A stretch of 58,410 nucleotides of DNA, from the NCBI RefSeq assembly GCF_015207375.1, contig NZ_JADEWY010000025.1:1-58410 (forward strand), written 5' to 3'. The position numbers and the translations under genes were made by a program. Shown here piece after piece: positions 53,084 through 58,410 of this stretch. Origin of the DNA: Coleofasciculus sp. LEGE 07092 (GTDB taxonomy: Bacteria; Cyanobacteriota; Cyanobacteriia; Cyanobacteriales; Coleofasciculaceae). The number at the start of each line of letters is the position of its first letter. Within the stretch, counting starts at the first letter, position 1. A model generated the notes under the pieces. The model was not told where the DNA came from and did no database searches. It worked only from the letters and a program-made list of their open reading frames with translations.

Positions 53084-53389
53084 ATGAGCGTGTTAGAGAC
53101 ACTATTGGTTTTTGTCTTAGGTTTGACACCACCGGTGGTTTCTATATGGGTGATGCAAAAAGCCAAGGAACGGGCGCAAGCAAGGCTGAGAGATTCGATG
53201 CAAATGCCAATAGTTAGAGTTTTGCAAAGAAATCAGTTGCCTCCAGACCAGTATTATGTTGAAGGAGTTGGCTATTTAGTCGGCGATATTACCTGTCGAT
53301 TTAATGCCCGTTCCGCTTACATCCGCTGTGCTGTGAATCCGTCGGGTCCTTGTGAGAACTGCCGATATTACGAACCGAGGGAATCTTGA
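53084..53389 (+). CDS. DUF6464-like small membrane-anchored protein
   Basis: 101 residues: an N-terminal helix (LLVFVLGLTPPVVSIWVMQK), a basic amphipathic linker, then a small domain ITCRFNARSAYIRCAVNPSG, PCENCRYYEP with four Cys (CRF, RCAV, CENC) that might bind metal. This Cys pattern fits a cyanobacterial family I recall as DUF6464. Function unknown. Converges with the Nudix gene. Confidence 0.72.
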   Translation: MSVLETLLVFVLGLTPPVVSIWVMQKAKERAQARLRDSMQMPIVRVLQRNQLPPDQYYVEGVGYLVGDITCRFNARSAYIRCAVNPSGPCENCRYYEPRES

Positions 53390-53396
53390 GCGATTC

Positions 53397-53430
53397 AAAG
53401 GTCAAAATTAGACTTCCGAAAGACCTTTTT
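53397..53430. terminator. Possible terminator between converging genes
   Basis: AAAGGTC (53397-53403) pairs with GACCTTT (53422-53428) over an 18-base loop and is followed by T residues. The stem is short and the loop long, so support is modest. Confidence 0.4.
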
Positions 53431-53983
53431 AGCATTGAGACAGAACTTTTAAGCCTAAAAATAAAGCTGTAACTGTCCCACAGACGCAAATTTCACCCGT
53501 TGAGATTTTTGCTAAAGTCTCTTCTTCTGAAAGCAGTACGATTTCAACATCTTCTGTAAGATCTAACTGTTGCTTGCCAGAGGGGTGGGCATTCTCTGCA
53601 AGGATTAAATTAATCGTGTTCGTATCTTTTACAGGATTATCATATAACCTTGCCAGAGGAATCATCTGCTCAGCAACATAGCCAGTTTCCTCTTCTAATT
53701 CTCGACGCGCTGCGCTCAGACTATCTTCAAGTTGCGGATCAAACGAACCCCCTGGCAGTTCTAATAAAATTTCACCAACCCCATGACGATATTGACGCAC
53801 GAAAACAATTTCTCGCTCTGGAGTGACGGCAAGGATTAAAACGATATCGGGTCTGACATTGACAAAATAGTCATCAATCAGAATACCACTCGGTAACTCC
53901 ACTTTATCTTGTCTGACTCTACACCATTGATTGTCAAAGACAAGCTGTGAGCTAAGGGTTTTCCAGGGTTGGATAGAACTCAT
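53429..53983 (-). CDS. Nudix hydrolase (ADP-ribose pyrophosphatase-like)
   Basis: 184 residues. The Nudix box is GGSFDPQLEDSLSAARRELE, EETGY (about 78-102): E86, then R94-E95 and E98-E99 supply the metal site. The Gly-to-Glu spacing is one residue longer than in the consensus. FVRQYRHGVGEILLELPGG is typical of the ADP-ribose/nucleoside-diphosphate-sugar pyrophosphatase group. Exact substrate uncertain. The start is the ATG at 53983. Confidence 0.88.
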   Translation of the reverse strand: MSSIQPWKTLSSQLVFDNQWCRVRQDKVELPSGILIDDYFVNVRPDIVLILAVTPEREIVFVRQYRHGVGEILLELPGGSFDPQLEDSLSAARRELEEETGYVAEQMIPLARLYDNPVKDTNTINLILAENAHPSGKQQLDLTEDVEIVLLSEEETLAKISTGEICVCGTVTALFLGLKVLSQC

Positions 53984-54192
53984 GAGTCAGTTGGGGAACG
54001 AAGTCTGTAGAAACACCCAATTTACTATAAGATTTTCATTTTAGATGTAAAATTAAATCCCTGATTCAGATGAGTTAGGGTCTTTTTTTGAAATAGATTT
54101 AGAAGATATTTAATGAAGTTATAAAAACCTAGTATAATTTAACAAAATTATAAGTATTTGTAAAACAGTACCGTCAAAATTCATCAAAAATT

Positions 54193-55293
54193 ATGCGCAT
54201 TAGTGTTGAAACCTTTACGGTACACAAGCGATTCCCATTAACCATAAGTCGCGGCACAACCTCCCAAAGCACTAATATCTGGTTGCAAATCGAACATGAA
54301 GGTATTCAGGGTTGGGGAGAAGCCTCTCCTTTTGCGATCGCAGTCCAGGGGGAATCAGCCGCCAAGCAAGACGCCTTAACGCTCATCAGTAGTGAAGTTC
54401 GGCAAAGTACTGAAATGTTATGGGAGGCGATAGAAGTTGTTATGCCAATGCTAGAGCGATTTACTCCTTGGGAACGGCAGAAAATTGAGCGGATATTGGC
54501 AGATGCCGAAATACCGTCAGCAGTTTGGGCATCGATTGATGTGGCATTGCATGACTGGTTGGGACGGCGGGTGGGACTTCCCCTGTGGCGTTTGTGGGGG
54601 TTGAACCGCCGCCGGATTGTACCTATTTCTGTCACCATTGGCATTAATTCCCCAGAAGGGGCGAGGCAGCGAGTGCGGGACTGGCTACCGTTTACAGGGG
54701 GGGGTGTGCTGAAAATTAAACTGGGTTCTCCAGAGGGGATTGCTGCGGATCAAGAAATGCTGTTAGCAGTTCGAGAAGAAGCACCCGAAGCGCAACTGAG
54801 CATTGATGCTAATGGGGGTTGGAGTTTGGAAGAAGCGGTGAAGATGTGTGATTGGCTTGCCAGTCAAGGGGTAAAGTATGTAGAACAGCCTATTGCAGCA
54901 GGGCAAGAGGATGATTTACCGTTGCTGTACGAGCGATCGCCTTTACCTATTTTCGTCGATGAAAGCTGCTTCACCAGCCGCGATATCTTTTCCTTGGCAG
55001 ACCGCGTTCATGGTATTAACATCAAACTCATGAAATCAGGAGGTCTATCAGAGGCGATGCGGATGGTACACACGGCTAGAGCTTGTGGGTTGCAGGTGAT
55101 GTTCGGTTGCTATTCCGATAGCACCTTAGCGAATACAGCCGCGTCACAACTCTCACCGTTAGCTGATTACTTGGATTTAGACAGCCACCTGAACTTGGCA
55201 GACGACCCCTTTACTGGGGCAACGGTGCAAGATGGGCGTTTAATCCCGAACAATTTACCAGGACTGGGGGTGCAGTGCCGTGCGTCTCACTGA
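54193..55293 (+). CDS. dgcA: Enolase-superfamily racemase: dipeptide epimerase / N-acetyl-D-glutamate racemase
   Basis: 366 residues of the muconate-lactonising group. KIKLGS (174-179, catalytic Lys176), metal ligands D205 (SIDANGGW), E231 (VEQPI) and D256 (VDESCF), and the second catalytic Lys278 (NIKLMKSGG) are all present, so it should be active. Related enzymes epimerise L-Ala-D/L-Glu in murein recycling; paired with a DUF1611 gene they act as N-acetyl-D-glutamate racemase (DgcA). The 14-base overlap with the next gene strongly supports the DgcN-DgcA pairing. The final substrate is inferred. Confidence 0.85.
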   Translation: MRISVETFTVHKRFPLTISRGTTSQSTNIWLQIEHEGIQGWGEASPFAIAVQGESAAKQDALTLISSEVRQSTEMLWEAIEVVMPMLERFTPWERQKIERILADAEIPSAVWASIDVALHDWLGRRVGLPLWRLWGLNRRRIVPISVTIGINSPEGARQRVRDWLPFTGGGVLKIKLGSPEGIAADQEMLLAVREEAPEAQLSIDANGGWSLEEAVKMCDWLASQGVKYVEQPIAAGQEDDLPLLYERSPLPIFVDESCFTSRDIFSLADRVHGINIKLMKSGGLSEAMRMVHTARACGLQVMFGCYSDSTLANTAASQLSPLADYLDLDSHLNLADDPFTGATVQDGRLIPNNLPGLGVQCRASH

Positions 55294-56365
55294 TAACCAG
55301 CGCGTTGCTATTTTACTCCATGAAGGAATTCGCGGCTCCCACGGGAAAACGGGGCTGACGCTTTTACGATATGGGGAAGCAACGATTGTGGCGGTGATTG
55401 ACCAGCAGTGTGCTGGGGAATCCTTATCTGAATTAACGGGAATTCCCTGCAATGCCCCGATTGTGGATTCGGTAGCGTCAGCGTTAACTTATCAACCGGA
55501 TGTTCTGGCAATTGGAATTGCTCCATCTGGAGGGGTATTACCGGATGCCTGGTGGCAGGAGGTGAAACAGGGGGTAGCGGCTGGGCTTTCAGTGTTCAAT
55601 GGTTTGCATACCCCGATGGCATCTGACCCGGAATTGCGATCGCTCCTCAAATCGGGTCAGCATATTTGGGATATCCGTCAGGAACCATCGGGATTGGGAA
55701 TTATAGGCAGCGGTCAAGGGCGATCGCTCTCTTGTAAACGCATCTTAACCGTTGGTACGGATATGAGTGTGGGTAAGATGTCTGCCAGTATCGAGTTGCA
55801 TCGTGCTGCTTGCCGCAGGGGAATCCGCTCAAAGTTCCTAGCCACAGGTCAAGCGGGTTTAATGATTGCTGGAGATGGTATTCCCTTAGATGCGATTCGG
55901 GTAGATTTTGCGGCGGGTGCTGTAGAGCAGATGGTCATGGGTTTTGGTAACGACCATGACTTATTAATTGTAGAAGGACAGGGTTCCTTACTGCATCCGG
56001 GTTCAACGGCAACCCTACCCCTGATTCGAGGAACTCAGCCAACAGGTTTGGTGTTGATACATCGCGCCGGACAGAAGCACATCCGCAATTATGACTATGT
56101 ACCGATTCCGCCGTTGCCTGATGTGATTCGACTTTATGAAATGGTAGCCAGTGCTGGGGGAGCGTTTGCATCGGTGCAGGTAGTCGCTATTGCCCTGAAT
56201 ACGGGACATCTAGATGATGGGGCAGCACGGCAAGCGATCGAGCAAGTCAAGGCAGAAACGGGGTTGCCTTGTACTGATGCAGTTCGGTTTGGGGCAGATT
56301 TGCTGGTGGATGCGGTGATGGGGGAGAGAAAGGTGGGAAACAATCCAAATGGGATGCTCACATGA
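55280..56365 (+). CDS. dgcN: DUF1611 P-loop protein, probable D-glutamate N-acetyltransferase DgcN
   Basis: 361 residues from a GTG at 55280 that overlaps the end of dgcA. DUF1611_N forms the first half (LAIGIAPSGGVLPDAWW, VFNGLHTPMASDPEL) and the P-loop is GTDMSVGK (159-166). Later blocks FLATGQAGLMIAGDGIPLDA and VEGQGSLLHPGSTATLPLIR are typical of the family. In marine proteobacteria the family member DgcN acetylates D-glutamate before DgcA racemises it. Here the same role is inferred from the overlap. Confidence 0.82.
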   Translation: MRLTDNQRVAILLHEGIRGSHGKTGLTLLRYGEATIVAVIDQQCAGESLSELTGIPCNAPIVDSVASALTYQPDVLAIGIAPSGGVLPDAWWQEVKQGVAAGLSVFNGLHTPMASDPELRSLLKSGQHIWDIRQEPSGLGIIGSGQGRSLSCKRILTVGTDMSVGKMSASIELHRAACRRGIRSKFLATGQAGLMIAGDGIPLDAIRVDFAAGAVEQMVMGFGNDHDLLIVEGQGSLLHPGSTATLPLIRGTQPTGLVLIHRAGQKHIRNYDYVPIPPLPDVIRLYEMVASAGGAFASVQVVAIALNTGHLDDGAARQAIEQVKAETGLPCTDAVRFGADLLVDAVMGERKVGNNPNGMLT

Positions 56366-56520
56366 ATAAAGAGCATCCTGCTTGATTTTTTGCTAGGCGA
56401 TCGCATTTTGGAAATGCCCTGAATCGGCGTTCCATACCTCAAGCAAAACAGCCCTGCCTCCCAATGCAAGACAGAGCTGTTGCGAACTCATTGAGTTTGC
56501 GATTTGCTGAGGCTGTTATA

Positions 56521-57675
56521 TTACATTTTCTGTTCCTGTTTGCGCTTCAGTAGAGAACTGACACTGAAAGCACCAAAGGCTAGTAAACCTAATGTAGAAG
56601 CAGGTTCGGGAACGGAAGCTGGCTTAAAGAGAATTGACTGCTGGTTCCGAATGGTTGGAGAATTGAAAGACCACTGTACATTTTTACCATTCAAATGACC
56701 ATTAACGTCACGAATTCCCACTGTCGCACTGTTACCAAAAGCTCTGAAATCTCCAGAGTTAACGTCCAGATAGGAAAATAAAATATTATTGCTCCCTTCA
56801 AACAGAACTGACTGGAAAGTGACGGGGCTTGGTGAATCAGAAAATCCCTCGGCAAAATTCCACTGCGTGATAAAGCGTCGGTTACCCTCCGTACCCATCG
56901 TTGTGTAGAAGTAGCTTGCGTCCGTACCTGGTGAGAAGAACTGCCAGTCATCCCATAAAACGGCGATACTCGGAAGATTGTTGAAAGGAGCGGTTGTGGT
57001 TAGGTTGACATTACTGAATTGACTGTTGGAGCCTCCGAACGTCATCAGTCCGTTCGGACTCCACGAAACGCTATTGTAATCATTGCCGTAGAAGTTGAAG
57101 GTGAAGCCCAAATCCGCCGAGGTGGTGGTGTCGTCAGCACCTGCCAGTACGCGGGTTCCCATATCTGAAATGTCATCGAAGATGAACGGAACCTCCATAG
57201 CCGTGTAATTGGATACAGGTACGTCGGTAAAGGTTTCCAATGACAGTGTATAGGAACCAGATTGGAAGTGGTTACCTGTGAGACCAAAATCAGCGAAGCC
57301 AGTTACTCCCAAATTCAAATTGCCACTTGCTGGTACTGTTCCAGTAAGTAGGGAGAGAAGTCCAGATCCACCGTCATCGTCTGTTTCTAGAATATTCCCA
57401 AAGTCATCTAGAAATCCCAGGATTGAATCAAATGACCCGGAAGTTATTTCTGCGGTAAATAGACTTCCGGCATTAAGACCTGAGAGGGTGAAAAAGTCAA
57501 CATCACCGCTGTTTAGAAAACCCTCTACACTATTGGTATCAGAGGGGAGAAATTGTCTGCTAAAAAAAGGGTCATTAGGTTCAACCTCAGATACTGCAAA
57601 AGCTGGTTGAACTACAGCAACACCGAGAGAAAGTGAGCAAGCCGTACCAAGCGCCAAAGCCGAAATTACTCTCAT
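56521..57675 (-). CDS. PEP-CTERM sorting-domain secreted protein
   Basis: About 384 residues from the ATG at 57675 (MRVISALALGTACSLSLGVA, a signal peptide ending near AFA); a start ten codons earlier is less likely. A PPC-like beta domain follows (VSEVEPNDPFFSRQFLPSDT, GDVDFFTLSGLNAGSLFTAE), then a second beta-rich domain (ADLGFTFNFYGNDYNSVSWS). The C-terminus is VPEPASTLGLLAFGAFSVSS with LLKRKQEQKM, the PEP-CTERM signal for exosortase. Probably an exported surface or matrix protein, of interest beside an exopolysaccharide locus though 15 kb away. Confidence 0.9.
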   Translation of the reverse strand: MRVISALALGTACSLSLGVAVVQPAFAVSEVEPNDPFFSRQFLPSDTNSVEGFLNSGDVDFFTLSGLNAGSLFTAEITSGSFDSILGFLDDFGNILETDDDGGSGLLSLLTGTVPASGNLNLGVTGFADFGLTGNHFQSGSYTLSLETFTDVPVSNYTAMEVPFIFDDISDMGTRVLAGADDTTTSADLGFTFNFYGNDYNSVSWSPNGLMTFGGSNSQFSNVNLTTTAPFNNLPSIAVLWDDWQFFSPGTDASYFYTTMGTEGNRRFITQWNFAEGFSDSPSPVTFQSVLFEGSNNILFSYLDVNSGDFRAFGNSATVGIRDVNGHLNGKNVQWSFNSPTIRNQQSILFKPASVPEPASTLGLLAFGAFSVSSLLKRKQEQKM

Positions 57676-57705
57676 AGATGTTTCCCTGACAAAGTAAATT
57701 TTCAA

Positions 57706-58410
57706 AAAAAGATACTCCGAGATGCGATCGCAAAAATTATCGACTCAACCGAAGCTACAAAGTCTGTAGATATTCCTGAGTTCGTTAACCTTGCGATCGT
57801 TTTCAGAGTTATCTACAAAAACAGAGTGACATTTTCCTGAGTAAATTACTAGCCCTTCTCAGTCATCTTTATCGAAAAAATATAGTATTTCGATTTTTAT
57901 ACTTGAGATAATTTTTATTCAGTTAAATGAGAATCACCAACAAGTAACCCTTTGGGATAAATCCCCACTAAGGTCTGAGGATTATGCATTTTCAAACCAA
58001 AAGACTCTGCTAATCAGTATGAAAGCTTGTTACAAATCCACAAAAAAGCTAGTGTAACTTCGTATACTGAAATAGTAATATTTACTTTTTGAAGTCAAAA
58101 ATCCTTCTAATTGCTAAGAATTACCTCTGTAAGTTCACAGTCTTCAATGTTCACACCTCTAAACCACAATTGAAGATAAAAAAATGTATTAAAAATTACT
58201 AAAGATAGTGTAAAGTTACGATAAAGCTTCCGTATTCCTTAGCAGGAGTTTTTACTTAAAGATATGAAAATACATTCTTTGAACCCACATTCCGCACTTC
58301 AAAATGTAGTATAACTGAAGTATGAAGGGCGCTCGCTAAAACGAGGTATTGGCTGAGTAAAAATACTTAGTTAATTAACGGAGCCAAGATTTGACTCAAT
58401 GAATCAACAG
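57706..58410. other. 705-base AT-rich region without a supported gene
   Basis: Many stops in all frames. A weak A/T hairpin ATCGAAA (57871-57877)/TTTCGAT (57888-57894) followed by TTTTA could terminate a leftward or rightward transcript. A possible start codon at 58399 (ATGAATCAACAG) reaches the window edge but cannot be judged. Confidence 0.55.

Overview
The window looks like a filamentous cyanobacterial chromosome. The HIP1 octamer (GCGATCGC) is frequent, period-7 tandem repeats and small palindromic interspersed repeats sit between genes, and many products belong to families found mainly in cyanobacteria (DUF3110, DUF6464, EGY1-like S2P, GDYXXLXY/DUF2157, Uma2, PEP-CTERM). I saw no tRNA, rRNA or CRISPR array. 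The species cannot be fixed from sequence alone.

Left part (1-19,100). The 3' end of an IS200/IS605-type element has cut an aquaporin gene (1-868). Housekeeping genes follow: an S2P protease, murQ (murein recycling), a DUF3110 protein, a VanX-like D-Ala-D-Ala dipeptidase, yidD, a phytol-kinase-like protein, arfB and an SbmA/BacA-like ABC exporter. Next is a decayed restriction-modification locus (about 9,800-11,530) whose methyltransferase has lost its catalytic core. Aspartoacylase-like, clpB, EF-G-like and TPR genes complete this part.

Centre (19,500-41,040). This is a polysaccharide locus of about 21.5 kb. A polyprenyl-phosphate sugar transferase is on the plus strand. On the minus strand, reading from 41,039 down to 21,036, are a Wzc-type tyrosine kinase, an ABC flippase/exporter, two GT-A-like transferases, two tandem sulfotransferases, a GT4, a Wzy/O-antigen-ligase-like polymerase, a CDP-paratose-2-epimerase-like enzyme, three more GT4 enzymes, an AlgD-like GDP-mannose dehydrogenase, a third type of sulfotransferase, a WecG/TagA transferase and a fourth sulfotransferase. 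The likely product is a sulfated, uronic-acid-containing exopolysaccharide. A 7 kb stretch inside the block has no HIP1 site.

Right part (41,400-58,410). It holds two tandem MscS channels, a DUF2062 protein, recQ, a DUF427 protein, an orphan DNA-phosphorothioation-associated methyltransferase, a Uma2 nuclease with an in-frame 12-bp repeat, a GDYXXLXY/DUF2157 pair, speD behind a hairpin-rich leader, a DUF6464 protein, a Nudix hydrolase, an overlapping dgcA-dgcN pair (D-glutamate or dipeptide metabolism) and a PEP-CTERM protein. The last 700 bases carry no gene I can support.

The best candidates for something undescribed are the four-sulfotransferase polysaccharide locus with mixed assembly machinery, the structured region upstream of speD, and the orphan Dnd-associated methyltransferase.
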